Assembly (NCBI GenBank): GCA_021787475.1
Contig: JAJYLW010000003.1
Span: 7,728 to 71,727, forward strand
Length of the DNA stretch: 64,000 nucleotides
DNA from: Actinomycetes bacterium
Lineage (GTDB): Bacteria; Actinomycetota; Thermoleophilia; BMS3ABIN01
Direction of reading: 5' to 3'
The position numbers were made by a program, and so were the translations under genes. Positions 7,952 to 16,696 of this stretch are shown one piece after another. The stretch's first letter is position 1, and each line of letters begins with the position of its first letter. The notes under the pieces are model-generated. The model worked only from the letters and a program-made list of their open reading frames with translations. It searched no databases and was not told the DNA's origin.

Positions 7952-9691
7952 CTAGATGGCGCGGCGCAGATTTTTTCCTGCCTCTTCCCTGATCGACTGG
8001 ATGAAAATCTCGACCAGGCTGGGATCGAACTGGCCGCCCGATCCTTTCCTGAGCTCGGCGATGGCCTCTTCTTCAGTGAGCGCCGCCTTGCGGTAAGGGC
8101 GGTCGCTCCGCATGGCGCGGTAGGCGTCAATTATACCGACCATGCGCGCCATCAGCGGAATCTGGGCGCCGCTTAAGCCGTCCGGATATCCCTTCCCGTC
8201 CCAGCGCTCATGATGGTAAAGAACTGCCGCGACCAGGTCGCGAATCTGGGCCGCCTCCTGCAGAATTTGCTTGCCCATCTGCGGGTGCCTGCGCAGCAAC
8301 GCCAGCTCTTCCGGCAGCAGTTTCTCCTTCTTTTTCAGCACCTTGCTGGGAACGCCGATTTTGCCGATGTCATGGAGCCTGATCGCCAAGTCCAGAGCCT
8401 CGACCTGGTCCTGCTTGAAATCAAGCTTCCCCGCCATTGCCGCGGCAAAGCGGGACAGCTGCTGTCTTGTTTTTTCCGGGTAATCGTCCCGGGCGTCAAC
8501 GGCGGCCGCCAGCACCTGAATCGTCTTGAAGCCGGCGCCGCCCAGCCGGTTATTGAGTTTGTCCAGATCATCATTATTGAGCTCCGTGGTGGATAGATCC
8601 CTGAAATAGGCAACCCGGTTACGGCCCTGGCGCTTGGCGAACAAAAGCGCGCCGTCGGCCGCCGCAATCAGGCTGCCGGCGTCGGTGGCGCAGGCAGGAG
8701 AGTCGGCGACGCCAAAGCTGGCCGCCGTCTGGTACTCGGGCAGATCAACCTGCTTGTACAAACCCTCGATCTGGCGCCTCAGCCTGTCGGCGGCCTCCAC
8801 CGCTTCGGCGCCGCTCACCTCCGGCATGATGATGGCAAACTCTTCGCCGCCATAGCGGGCGGCATAGTCAATGTCACGGATGCCGGCGCTCAGCAACTGG
8901 CCCACCTGGTGAAGAACGGTGTCTCCTTTTTGATGGCCAAACTGATCGTTGACCAGCTTGAAATTGTCCAGGTCGATCATCACCAGTGAGAGGATGCGGC
9001 CGTAGCGCGAGGCGCGGTCGATTTCCTTTTTCAGGTGGCGCTGAAAGTGGCCATGGTTCCTGAGTCCGGTGAGACCGTCCGTATCCGCCATCTCCTTGGC
9101 AATTTTGTGCAATTGCTCAAGTTCACTGTACTGGCCCTTAAGCTCATGGTGGGCGTTGCTGAGCATGTCTTCCTTCTCTCTCAGCACCCACATCAGATTG
9201 TTGAAATTCTCGCCGATCTCCGCAACCGGATCATGCGCCATTGCCGTTTGATAAATTTCACACTTGGAGCAGCTTCCCAGTTTCTGGGCGAAATGGCCCT
9301 GCACCTCGCCGCGGCAGAAAGTGCCGGCAACCAGCCAGCAGCGGAGATGACGACGGCCGTAAACCGGGCAGTCACTTTTTTCACATTTCTTGACTTCCCA
9401 GCATGTCGGGATGTAATCGTCCTCAAAGCCGACTTCCCAGTGCCTCTCGGTGATGGCCTGATGGGTGAGGTCGGAAAAACGCCGCTTTGCCCTTTCCAGA
9501 ACTTCGGCGTGCCGCCCGAGCAGATAGGCGAGCGTGCCCAGCATGAACGGCGCCAGAAGCAGGTGGACTTTTTCGAGACTGCCGCCAACGGCCGGGTTAA
9601 AGACGTAAACGGCCAGGAAAGCGTAAACTGCTCCCAAAAGAGCGCCGGAACATCCATAAAGCATCGACTTCCGCAGCATGAATGTCCTCAT
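7952..9691 (-). CDS. GGDEF plus HD-GYP bifunctional c-di-GMP enzyme with Cys-rich sensor
   Basis: 579 residues in order: two membrane segments (about 10-60); a Cys-rich module (about 90-150) with CWEVKKCEKSDCPVYG and CSKCEIY, which may bind metal or an Fe-S cluster; a coiled coil; a GGDEF domain with intact GGEEF (DLTGLRN start, RYGGEEFAIIMPE); and an HD-GYP domain with HDIGKIG and HHERWDGKGYPDG. It should make and break c-di-GMP, with the Cys-rich part as input. Both active sites look complete. It is divergent from the ABC operon at 9870. The start at 9691 keeps the first membrane segment. Confidence 0.9.
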   Translation of the reverse strand: MRTFMLRKSMLYGCSGALLGAVYAFLAVYVFNPAVGGSLEKVHLLLAPFMLGTLAYLLGRHAEVLERAKRRFSDLTHQAITERHWEVGFEDDYIPTCWEVKKCEKSDCPVYGRRHLRCWLVAGTFCRGEVQGHFAQKLGSCSKCEIYQTAMAHDPVAEIGENFNNLMWVLREKEDMLSNAHHELKGQYSELEQLHKIAKEMADTDGLTGLRNHGHFQRHLKKEIDRASRYGRILSLVMIDLDNFKLVNDQFGHQKGDTVLHQVGQLLSAGIRDIDYAARYGGEEFAIIMPEVSGAEAVEAADRLRRQIEGLYKQVDLPEYQTAASFGVADSPACATDAGSLIAAADGALLFAKRQGRNRVAYFRDLSTTELNNDDLDKLNNRLGGAGFKTIQVLAAAVDARDDYPEKTRQQLSRFAAAMAGKLDFKQDQVEALDLAIRLHDIGKIGVPSKVLKKKEKLLPEELALLRRHPQMGKQILQEAAQIRDLVAAVLYHHERWDGKGYPDGLSGAQIPLMARMVGIIDAYRAMRSDRPYRKAALTEEEAIAELRKGSGGQFDPSLVEIFIQSIREEAGKNLRRAI

Positions 9692-9720
9692 AACAAACGG
9701 CCTCCCCCTTTGCCGTAAAG

Positions 9721-9758
9721 ATCCTTTTGAGATAGCCTCAAAGAGCCTATCTCAGGAT
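9721..9758. other. Inverted repeat between divergent genes
   Basis: An ATCC(TTT)TGAGATAG arm pairs with CTATCTCAGGAT around a short CTC-AAA-GAG tip, with one mismatch. It sits between the divergent GGDEF/HD-GYP and ABC genes. There is no U-tract in either direction, so an operator or mRNA leader structure is as likely as a terminator. Confidence 0.5.
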
Positions 9759-9822
9759 GGTGCATAAATTAGATCGGCAATGACAAATATGCCTTGATAC
9801 TCTAAAGGAGATTGGGGCAAAA

Positions 9823-9852
9823 ATTACAGTTAATTTACAAATCGCTGCTAAC
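9823..9852 (+). promoter_or_regulatory. Promoter with 11-bp direct repeat (first ABC operon)
   Basis: ATTACA, an 18-nt spacer, then GCTAAC. TTACA at 9824 recurs at 9835, exactly 11 bp later, followed by AAAT. The same layout occurs at 11755-11784 before the MacA-like gene. Direct repeats with an 11-bp period are typical of OmpR/PhoB-family regulator sites, so shared control of both operons is inferred. Confidence 0.6.
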
Positions 9853-9869
9853 CTGTTGCAGGTGAGACT

Positions 9870-10787
9870 TTGGCGAACGGCAACGATATCGTAATTGAAA
9901 CCAGGGCGCTGACGAAGCGCTACCGGGCCGGCATCCTCGCCGTCGACGGCCTCAGCATGAATGTCAAGCGGGGGGAGGTCTACGGCTTCGTCGGACCCAA
10001 CGGCGCCGGCAAAACGACGACGCTCAGGATGCTGCTGGGGCTGGTGCACCCCACCTCCGGGCAATGCAGGGTCCTGGGAGAAAAACCGGGCACCCCGGAA
10101 GCGCTTGGCCGCATCGGCACCATCGTCGAGACCCCTGCTTTTTATCCATACCTCTCCGGCCGCGACAACCTGAAAGTGCTGGCGCGGCTGGCCAGCACCC
10201 CCTATTCCCGCATTGATGCGGCGCTTGACGAGGTCGACCTGCTTGGCCGCGCCGGGGACAAGTTCAAAAGTTATTCCCTGGGCATGAAGCAGCGGCTGGG
10301 CATGGCGGCGGCGCTATTAAAGGACCCGGACCTGCTTATCCTGGATGAGCCCACCAACGGCCTCGACCCGGCGGGAATGGCGGAGATGCGCGGGCTGATC
10401 CGCGAGCTTGGCCGGGGGGAGCGCACGGTGTTCCTTTCCAGCCACCTGATGGGAGAATTGGAGCAGATCTGCGATCGCATCGGCGTGATCAAGAACGGCA
10501 GGATCATCGCCGAGGGGCCGCTGGAAGAGCTCCGGCACGGCTCCCGGCTCAAGGTCAGGGCCGCGCCGCTGGAACGCGCCCGGGAGCTTCTTGACGAAAT
10601 GGAGGTTGTTGGCAAGATCGAGCAGGACACGGACACGCTTTTGGTGGAGGCCGATCCCGCCAGCACCGCGGCGATAAACCGGAAGCTGGTCGAGGCCGGC
10701 GTTGAGGTGAGCGAGCTTTTCGTGGCCAAACTCTCCCTCGAGAATGTTTTCCTGAGTCTGACCGAGGAGGATGAGCCGCGTGGATAG
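9870..10787 (+). CDS. ABC transporter ATP-binding protein (ABC-2 type exporter)
   Basis: 305 residues. Walker A GPNGAGKTT near residue 43, signature YSLGMKQRLGMAAALL, Walker B LLILDEPTNGLDP and switch SSHLMGE are all present. The C-terminal extension (about 220-300) is the usual DUF4162-like tail of exporter ATPases. TTG at 9870 follows AGGTGA by 4-5 nt. It powers the permease that overlaps it. The substrate is unknown; family members export antibiotics, lipids or peptides. Confidence 0.93.
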   Translation: MANGNDIVIETRALTKRYRAGILAVDGLSMNVKRGEVYGFVGPNGAGKTTTLRMLLGLVHPTSGQCRVLGEKPGTPEALGRIGTIVETPAFYPYLSGRDNLKVLARLASTPYSRIDAALDEVDLLGRAGDKFKSYSLGMKQRLGMAAALLKDPDLLILDEPTNGLDPAGMAEMRGLIRELGRGERTVFLSSHLMGELEQICDRIGVIKNGRIIAEGPLEELRHGSRLKVRAAPLERARELLDEMEVVGKIEQDTDTLLVEADPASTAAINRKLVEAGVEVSELFVAKLSLENVFLSLTEEDEPRG

Positions 10788-11631
10788 CCTGATTGCAGAA
10801 CTGACGCTCCTGCGCAAGCGGGTCGCCACCTGGATCCTGCTTGGCTTCTGGCTGGTGCTGACGATCCTGTTTGCCTATGTGCTGCCTTACTATGCCTACA
10901 AGGGCGACATCAGGTTCCGGGAGCGGGGCGGCGCGGCACTGCTGGCAATAATGCTGCCGCACAATCTTGTCGCCAGCCTTCTGAGCGGTTTCCCGTTTTT
11001 TGGCGGCACGATCATCCTCATCCTGGGCGTCCTGACAATGGGAAGCGAGTATACCTGGGGGACGTTGACATCCGCATTCACCCAGCGCGCCAGCCGCCTG
11101 AAGGTCTTCTTCTCCAAGATGCTGGCGCTGGCAATTGCGATTGTGCCGTTCGTGCTGCTCGTGTTTCTGCTCGGGTTTATTGCCAGCCTTTTAATAGCCC
11201 TGGCAGAAAATCAACCGATTGACCTGCCCTCTGCTTGGCAGGTTTTGCAGGCGCTGGCGATTGCCTGGTTCATTATGGCGGTCTGGGGCAGCTTCGGCGT
11301 CCTGATAGCGGTGCTCTCCCGGGGAACCTCGCTGGCAATTGGGCTCGGCCTGATATATGGCCTGGTGCTGGAGGGAATTATCTCCGCCTTCACCAATGAG
11401 ATTACCCTGCTTGACTATATGTCAAAGGCGTTCCTGCGCACAAACGGTTATTCGCTGGTTGCATCCCTGGCGACGACTGTCACCGGGGGCGGCGGAGGAC
11501 CGGGCGGCCTGCAGTCATCACAAATCGTCTCCGGCACCCAGGCGGTCCTGGTGCTGGCACTGGAGATCGTTGTCTTTATCATCGTGGCCGCGGCGCTGGT
11601 AAGACGGCGCGACGTGGCCGGGTCAAGCTGA
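10780..11631 (+). CDS. ABC-2 type transporter permease
   Basis: About 283 residues with six hydrophobic segments in the pattern of ABC-2 permeases. A long first extracellular loop carries FRERGGAALLAIML. GTG at 10780 stands 7 nt after GAGGAGG and overlaps the ATPase stop by 8 bp. The in-frame ATG at 10771 lies directly against the ribosome site, so GTG is the better start. It forms an exporter with the preceding ATPase. Confidence 0.88.
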   Translation: MDSLIAELTLLRKRVATWILLGFWLVLTILFAYVLPYYAYKGDIRFRERGGAALLAIMLPHNLVASLLSGFPFFGGTIILILGVLTMGSEYTWGTLTSAFTQRASRLKVFFSKMLALAIAIVPFVLLVFLLGFIASLLIALAENQPIDLPSAWQVLQALAIAWFIMAVWGSFGVLIAVLSRGTSLAIGLGLIYGLVLEGIISAFTNEITLLDYMSKAFLRTNGYSLVASLATTVTGGGGGPGGLQSSQIVSGTQAVLVLALEIVVFIIVAAALVRRRDVAGSS

Positions 11632-11648
11632 AACAGCGTTTTAAGCTT

Positions 11649-11697
11649 CGCGTTTCAGTTTCCGGGTTTCGGGTTGCGCGTTTCGGTTTCGGGTTTC
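11649..11697. repeat. Heptamer tandem tract, seven units
   Basis: Seven consecutive 7-base units follow the pattern CGSGTTT with one or two changes each (for example CGCGTTT, CAGTTTC, CGGGTTG). It sits between the two ABC operons directly after the permease. It is the longest of the heptamer-period tracts in this window and cannot code, because the phase is out of register with neighbouring genes. Confidence 0.7.
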
Positions 11698-11754
11698 ATC
11701 GAGGATCCAATGTCCAAAATCCGGTTTTAATTCTTTCACTTGATTAACAAAAAG

Positions 11755-11784
11755 CTTACAAATTGTTTACAAATAGGTGCTAAT
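11755..11784 (+). promoter_or_regulatory. Promoter with 11-bp direct repeat (MacA/MacB-like operon)
   Basis: CTTACA, 18 nt, then GCTAAT. TTACA at 11756 recurs at 11767, 11 bp later, followed by AAAT. Spacing and repeat match 9823-9852. The predicted transcription start near 11791 gives a 40-nt leader to ATG 11831, which argues against the TTG at 11798 as start. Confidence 0.6.
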
Positions 11785-11830
11785 TTGGCTGAGATGATTG
11801 ACTTTTTACAGTTTCTTAGCCGGTGCCGAT

Positions 11831-13456
11831 ATGCTCTCTAAGCTCCTCCGCAAGAAGGCCTTCCTCATTTTCATTGCAGCGATTGTACTGCTGGGCGGCT
11901 ACTACGCCTACGCCAAAGCGCGCGGCAGCAGCGATCAGGTTCAGTATGTGACGGCTCCGGTGCAAAGAGGAATGATCGCGGCTTCAGTCTCCGGCAGCGG
12001 TAACATGACAGTTGGAAACAGCGCCAATGTCAACGCCCAGGTGTCGGGCACGGTGGCAAGTGTCAACGTAAAGCCCGGCGACAATGTCAAGAAGGGCCAG
12101 GTGCTGTTCACGATCAAGAATGATTCCCTGGACACTAACGTCAGCAAATCCTCCGCCTCGCTGGCGCAGGCGCAGAGCTCGCTTGACTCAGCCAGCGCCA
12201 GCGAGGCGCAGGCGCAGTCCGACTACGACAACGCCGACGGCCAGACCGGCGCTCCCGCCAGCGCCAATATCCAGGCGCTGCAGGCGGCGGTTAACTCGGC
12301 GCAGGTCTCGCTCAGCGTCGCCCAGGCGCAGTTTAGCACTGACGAGGCTGCGGGATGCAAGACAACTTCCAGCAGCGGATCTTCCAGCGGCTCAGGTGGC
12401 AGCGGGGGGGCAGGCGGCTCGTCGTCATCGACACAGAATCCGTGCCCCAAGGACCAGGAGGCGATTGCAGCCGCCCAGGCGCAGCTTGACCAGGCAAATG
12501 CAAACCTGACCAAGGCGGAACAGGCCAACCAGGCTGCCGGCGAAGCTATGTCGGCCGATTCAGCCAAGGTTGACGCGGCCCAGTCGGCGGTGGGCGCCGC
12601 CCAGCAAAACGTGGCCGCCGCCCAACAGGATTATCAGGACCAGCAGAACACGGCCGACGAGCGCACCGTAACCGCCCCCATCGATGGCACCGTCACTGCC
12701 GTCAACGTCAAGGTTGGCGATCCAGCCGGCTCGGGCGGAAGCGGCTCGTCCAGCGACGCCGGCTCGTCCGGCGGGAGCGGTGGCTCCGGTGGAGCAGGCG
12801 GCAGCGGCGGGTCTGATTCCGGAAGCAGCGGAACAGGTTCGTCCGGAGGCTCCGGGTCTTCCGGCAGCGGCTCTTCTTCTTCGCCGGCGGTGTCGATTGA
12901 GGACCTGGGCTCGCTTACGTCGACGGTCACGGTCAGCGAGGTTGACATACCGAAGGTTTCCCTGGGCCAGAAAGCAACGCTAACCTTCGACGCCATCGAC
13001 GGCCTCAGCCTCACCGGCAAGGTGACTGCGATTGACGTCGGCGGCACGGTCAGCTCTGGCGTGGTCAGCTACAACGTCACGGTTTCTTTGGATAGCGGCG
13101 ACGCCAGGATAAAGCCGGGGATGAGCGTCACTGCCGATATTGTCACCGCGATCAGGCAGGACGTCCTGATTGTCCCCAATTCGGCAATTAAGTCAACGGC
13201 GGGCAGCCAGTATGTCCAGGTGATGGTAAACGGCGCGCCGAAAGAGCAGCCGGTGACGGTCGGCCTCGCCAATGACACCGATTCGGAGATAACCAGTGGC
13301 CTTAAGGAAGGCGACACCGTGGTGGCGCAGACAATTAACCCCAACGCTCCCAGGAGCCAGCCCTCGGGAGGCGGCTTCCCAGGCGGCGGGCGGTCCGGCG
13401 GCGGCCTGGGCGGCCTCGGTGGCAGCGGCGGCGGGATGATACAGCGCGCCGGCTAG
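11831..13456 (+). CDS. MacA/HlyD-type periplasmic-adaptor-like protein with Gly/Ser linkers
   Basis: About 541 residues: N-terminal membrane anchor (about 7-26), a lipoyl-like half motif (SGTVASVNVKPGDNVKKGQ), an Ala/Gln-rich coiled-coil hairpin, the second half lipoyl motif (TVTAPIDGTVTAVNVKVGD), beta-barrel domains and a Gly-rich tail. Low-complexity Ser/Gly inserts occur at about 12370-12435 inside the coiled coil and 12727-12885 after the lipoyl domain. ATG 11831 is chosen because it fits the promoter; TTG 11798 would extend it by 11 residues. It starts an operon with a MacB-type ATPase and permease, so it should link the exporter to extracytoplasmic substrates. Confidence 0.87.
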   Translation: MLSKLLRKKAFLIFIAAIVLLGGYYAYAKARGSSDQVQYVTAPVQRGMIAASVSGSGNMTVGNSANVNAQVSGTVASVNVKPGDNVKKGQVLFTIKNDSLDTNVSKSSASLAQAQSSLDSASASEAQAQSDYDNADGQTGAPASANIQALQAAVNSAQVSLSVAQAQFSTDEAAGCKTTSSSGSSSGSGGSGGAGGSSSSTQNPCPKDQEAIAAAQAQLDQANANLTKAEQANQAAGEAMSADSAKVDAAQSAVGAAQQNVAAAQQDYQDQQNTADERTVTAPIDGTVTAVNVKVGDPAGSGGSGSSSDAGSSGGSGGSGGAGGSGGSDSGSSGTGSSGGSGSSGSGSSSSPAVSIEDLGSLTSTVTVSEVDIPKVSLGQKATLTFDAIDGLSLTGKVTAIDVGGTVSSGVVSYNVTVSLDSGDARIKPGMSVTADIVTAIRQDVLIVPNSAIKSTAGSQYVQVMVNGAPKEQPVTVGLANDTDSEITSGLKEGDTVVAQTINPNAPRSQPSGGGFPGGGRSGGGLGGLGGSGGGMIQRAG

Positions 13457-13480
13457 TGGCGCTCGGCCAGCCGGGTTGCC

Positions 13481-14233
13481 ATGATTGAGTGCACTGAAAT
13501 CACAAAGAAATACATTAGCGGCGATACGGAGACAGTAGCGCTTGCAGGCGTCTCATTCCGCATTGATGCCGGTGAATTTGTTGCCATCATCGGCCCTTCC
13601 GGCTCGGGAAAATCAACGCTGATGCACATTATCGGGGCGCTGGACACGCCCACCAGCGGCCGGTTCCTGCTGGAAGGCCAGGACGTCTCCCATTTCGACG
13701 ACGATCAGCTGGCCGAGCTGCGCAACCGCAAGATCGGCTTTGTCTTCCAGGCCTTCAACCTCCTGCCGCGGGCCAACGTCATCCGCAATGTCTGCCTGCC
13801 GCTGCTTTACGGCAAGGTTCCGCCCGGCAGGCGGGAAGAGCTGGCCCGTGAGGCGCTGATCAAAACCGGGCTGGATGAGGATAGCTTCTTCAAGCGCTCC
13901 AACCAGCTTTCGGGCGGCCAGCAACAGCGTGTCGCCATCGCCCGGGCGCTGGTGACCGACCCGTCGCTGATCCTGGCCGACGAGCCGACGGGCAACCTGG
14001 ACAGCAAGACCGAGAAAATCGTCATGCAGACCTTTCAGCAACTTCACAATGAAGGACGCACAATCGTGCTGATCACGCATGAGGCCGAGATAGCGGAGTA
14101 TGCGCAGCGAGTTATTACTATCCGGGATGGCCTGATTGTGGAGGACCGCCTCAACGGCCACGCCGCCCGGACTGGCGAGCTCAGCAAAGGCGGAATTGTC
14201 CCTGCCGCAGGCGAAGCGGAGGTGAGCGCATGA
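13481..14233 (+). CDS. MacB/LolD-type ABC ATPase
   Basis: 250 residues. Walker [10 protein letters not shown] near residue 39, Q-loop [14 protein letters not shown], signature [15 protein letters not shown], Walker [14 protein letters not shown] and H-loop ITHE are intact. The C-terminal 20 residues extend past the usual end. It starts 24 nt after the adaptor gene and ends in an ATGA overlap with the permease. It is the motor of a mechanotransmission-type (type VII ABC) complex. Confidence 0.94.
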   Translation: MIECTEITKKYISGDTETVALAGVSFRIDAGEFVAIIGPSGSGKSTLMHIIGALDTPTSGRFLLEGQDVSHFDDDQLAELRNRKIGFVFQAFNLLPRANVIRNVCLPLLYGKVPPGRREELAREALIKTGLDEDSFFKRSNQLSGGQQQRVAIARALVTDPSLILADEPTGNLDSKTEKIVMQTFQQLHNEGRTIVLITHEAEIAEYAQRVITIRDGLIVEDRLNGHAARTGELSKGGIVPAAGEAEVSA

Positions 14234-15456
14234 GCTTCCGCGATCTGCTCGAACAGACGTTCTGGTTCTTCTCCAGCAACAAGGTGCGCTCCGGGCTGAC
14301 CATGCTCGGCATTATCGTCGGAATCGGCTCGGTAATCGCCATGATCTCGGTGGGTCAGGGCGCGCAGCAGTCCGTCCAGGACCGCATTCAGGCAATCGGC
14401 TCAAACCTGATCATCGTCATGCCCGGCGCCACGCGCGGAGGCGGCGGCTTCTTTTTCAGCAGCGGACGCGGTAGCGCCCAGACTCTCACCTCGGCGGACG
14501 CCAACGCCATCTCCAGCCAGGTGTCCGGCGCCGCCAATGTGGCTCCGGAGCTTGACACCCGTAAGCAGGTGAGCGCCAAGGGAGAGAACACCAACACCCA
14601 GATTATTGGCACGATTCCCGCCTACACCGATGTGCATAACGTGTCCATCGACACCGGCAGCTTCATAACCGACGGCGAGAATACAAGCTCGGGTAAGGTT
14701 GCGGTGCTGGGGCCCAGCGCCCGCGACGACCTTTTTGGCTCCGGCGCCGCCGCCGTTGGCCAGAGTATCCGAATCGGCACCGTCCAGTTCAAGGTGATCG
14801 GCGTCACCCAGGCCAAGGGCGGCTCCGGATTCAACAACCCTGACGACGCCATCTACATCCCCCTCTCATCGATGCAGCATTTCATTATGGGAGGATCGTA
14901 TGTCAGCTCCATAGGCGTGTCGGCCTCAAGCCAGGATAATATGGATTCGGTGCAGCAGCAAATCAACGACCTTCTCCTTCAGCGCCATAAAATCAGCAAT
15001 CCGGCTCTGGCTGACTTCAACATCATAAACCAGAACGACATCGTCAACACCGCCACCAGCGTCACGAAGACACTGACTGAGCTGCTGGCGTCCATCGCCG
15101 GCATATCACTGCTGGTCGGTGGTATCGGCATCATGAACATGATGCTGACCACGGTCACGGAGCGCACCCGTGAGATCGGCCTGCGCAAATCCGTCGGCGC
15201 CAAGAAGAGCGACATCAGCCTCCAGTTCCTGTCGGAGTCGGTGATGCTCACATTCATGGGCGGGGCCATCGGCATCGTAGTTGGCGAGTTCGTGTCCGCG
15301 ATCATCGCCAATGTGATCGGCCAGCCAACGGCATTCTCGCTCATTTCCGTTGTCTCGGTGTTCGCGGTGTCGGCGCTGATCGGGATTGTTTTTGGTTACT
15401 ATCCAGCCCGCCGGGCGGCAAATTTAAGCCCGATCGTAGCTTTAAGGTACGAATAA
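14230..15456 (+). CDS. MacB-type ABC permease (FtsX fold)
   Basis: 408 residues: one membrane helix (about 20-42), a long extracytoplasmic MacB_PCD domain rich in Gly and Ser, then three helices at the C-terminus with the FtsX motif IGIMNMMLTTVTERTREIGL and KSVGAKK. This is the standard four-helix type VII layout. It overlaps the ATPase stop by ATGA, so translation is coupled. Substrates in this family include peptides, siderophores and drugs; none can be picked here. Confidence 0.93.
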   Translation: MSFRDLLEQTFWFFSSNKVRSGLTMLGIIVGIGSVIAMISVGQGAQQSVQDRIQAIGSNLIIVMPGATRGGGGFFFSSGRGSAQTLTSADANAISSQVSGAANVAPELDTRKQVSAKGENTNTQIIGTIPAYTDVHNVSIDTGSFITDGENTSSGKVAVLGPSARDDLFGSGAAAVGQSIRIGTVQFKVIGVTQAKGGSGFNNPDDAIYIPLSSMQHFIMGGSYVSSIGVSASSQDNMDSVQQQINDLLLQRHKISNPALADFNIINQNDIVNTATSVTKTLTELLASIAGISLLVGGIGIMNMMLTTVTERTREIGLRKSVGAKKSDISLQFLSESVMLTFMGGAIGIVVGEFVSAIIANVIGQPTAFSLISVVSVFAVSALIGIVFGYYPARRAANLSPIVALRYE

Positions 15457-15472
15457 AATAAAAGGAGGAAAC

Positions 15473-15967
15473 ATGGCAACAAAAAGCATCGGCAGCAACG
15501 TCCTGGTGATTGTCATCGCCATTGCCCTGGTCTTTGCCGGGGGGATGTTCTTTGCCGGGATGAAGTACGGCGAGAGCAAAAACTCCAGTTCCAGCAACAG
15601 CCCGTTAGCCCTGGCCGGACGCGGCGGGAACTTTATTCGGCGCGGCAGCGGCACGACCGCGGGCGGCGGCGGCTTCGCCACCGGCAGCATCATCTCTAAG
15701 GACAGCCAGAGCATTACCGTCAAGATGCCGGACGGCAGCTCCAAGACTGCCTATTTTTCCGGCTCAACCCAGGTTGGCAAGTTTGACAGCGGCTCCACTT
15801 CCGATCTTGCCACCGGGCAGCGGGTGATGGTAAGTGGCACGGCCAATCCCGACGGCAGCATCGCGGCCAAGAATATCGAGATCCAGCCAGCCGGCTCGCC
15901 GGCGCTCTTTGGCGGCGGCCGCGGCGCGGGCGGTGGTCAAGGCGGCGGCCAGCAGAACGGCGGCTAG
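15473..15967 (+). CDS. DUF5666-like membrane-anchored protein
   Basis: 164 residues: N-terminal membrane segment (about 8-28), a Ser/Asn/Gly-rich linker, then a small beta domain ATGSIISKDSQSITVKMPDG to GQRVMVSGTANPDGSIAAKNI, which is the DUF5666 pattern, and a Gly/Gln tail. AAAGGAGGAA lies 3-4 nt before the ATG, the best ribosome site of the operon. It ends the MacA/MacB-like operon, so it probably aids that exporter outside the membrane (inference). Confidence 0.8.
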   Translation: MATKSIGSNVLVIVIAIALVFAGGMFFAGMKYGESKNSSSSNSPLALAGRGGNFIRRGSGTTAGGGGFATGSIISKDSQSITVKMPDGSSKTAYFSGSTQVGKFDSGSTSDLATGQRVMVSGTANPDGSIAAKNIEIQPAGSPALFGGGRGAGGGQGGGQQNGG

Positions 15968-15986
15968 ACATGGAGGCATTCCAAGC

Positions 15987-16601
15987 CTAGAATCCGAGCG
16001 CCTCGTTTACCAGAATCATCGTTATCTTGCGCAAGGGAGATATCTCCCGCTCAAAGACAAGCATCTTGCCGATCGTGCTGCCGCGGGCGCCGGTGCTCTT
16101 CATGCGCCGGTCTTCCAGCGGCAGCACGTATTCGCGCACCCGCTTCGTGGCCGCATCCAGGCCGGGGACGATCTTCTGTACACCCGCGACCCAGATTACG
16201 TTTTTGGCTGTGAAAGCATAAGCCGGAAGCTGGCTGCCCGATGCGGAAGCGGTGACCGTCTCACCGGTTTGCGTAATCGCGTGGACGCTGCCGAGGAAAT
16301 AATCAGCCAGCACCGCTTGCCGCCTGAGCTCGAACTGCCTGGCCGGATCGGTTTCGTCCAGCAGCGGCGCTTCCAGGTTGATCCAGGGATGCGCACCCGA
16401 TATCAGCAGGTCGGTAAAGCCGATCTGATCCAGGGTGACCGAAGCGCCTGTCATTACGGTAGCGCCATCCGGAATCATGCTCCTCGCCTTCGCCAGCGCC
16501 TCATTGCGGTCTGGCGTAATTTCAGCATGGACACCCCGACCTTCCAGCGCCGTGATAGTTTTGTTGATAACCTGAAGCGGTGGAATGACGTCAAATTGCA
16601 T
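15987..16601 (-). CDS. LUD-domain protein (LutC/YkgG-like, DUF162)
   Basis: About 204 residues from ATG 16601, which follows an AGGGG by 10 nt; the open frame extends to 16685 with a poor N-terminus. Conserved LUD features include PDGATVMTGASVTLDQIGF, RRQAVLADYFLGSVHAITQTGE, SASGSQLPAYAFTAKNVIWV and KIVPGLDAATKRVREYVLP. Family members act in lactate oxidation with the LutA/LutB iron-sulfur proteins, but neither partner is nearby, so the role here is open. It is preceded on the same strand by a DUF302 gene. Confidence 0.85.
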   Translation of the reverse strand: MQFDVIPPLQVINKTITALEGRGVHAEITPDRNEALAKARSMIPDGATVMTGASVTLDQIGFTDLLISGAHPWINLEAPLLDETDPARQFELRRQAVLADYFLGSVHAITQTGETVTASASGSQLPAYAFTAKNVIWVAGVQKIVPGLDAATKRVREYVLPLEDRRMKSTGARGSTIGKMLVFEREISPLRKITMILVNEALGF

Positions 16602-16696
16602 ATTAAAAAGCCCCTGACATGCGGCGGCAAGATGTTTTCCGCGGGGAGCGGTTTTTCCCGAAGCAAAAGCGGAGCCGGGAAACACCGCTTCCTTTT

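Noticed and set aside
11798-11830. TTG start for the MacA-like gene
   Set aside because: It would lie about 7 nt after the predicted transcription start with no ribosome site; ATG 11831 gives a normal membrane anchor.
12370-12885. Ser/Gly tracts as a sign of frameshift in the adaptor gene
   Set aside because: The frame and domain order stay intact on both sides, so they are real linkers.
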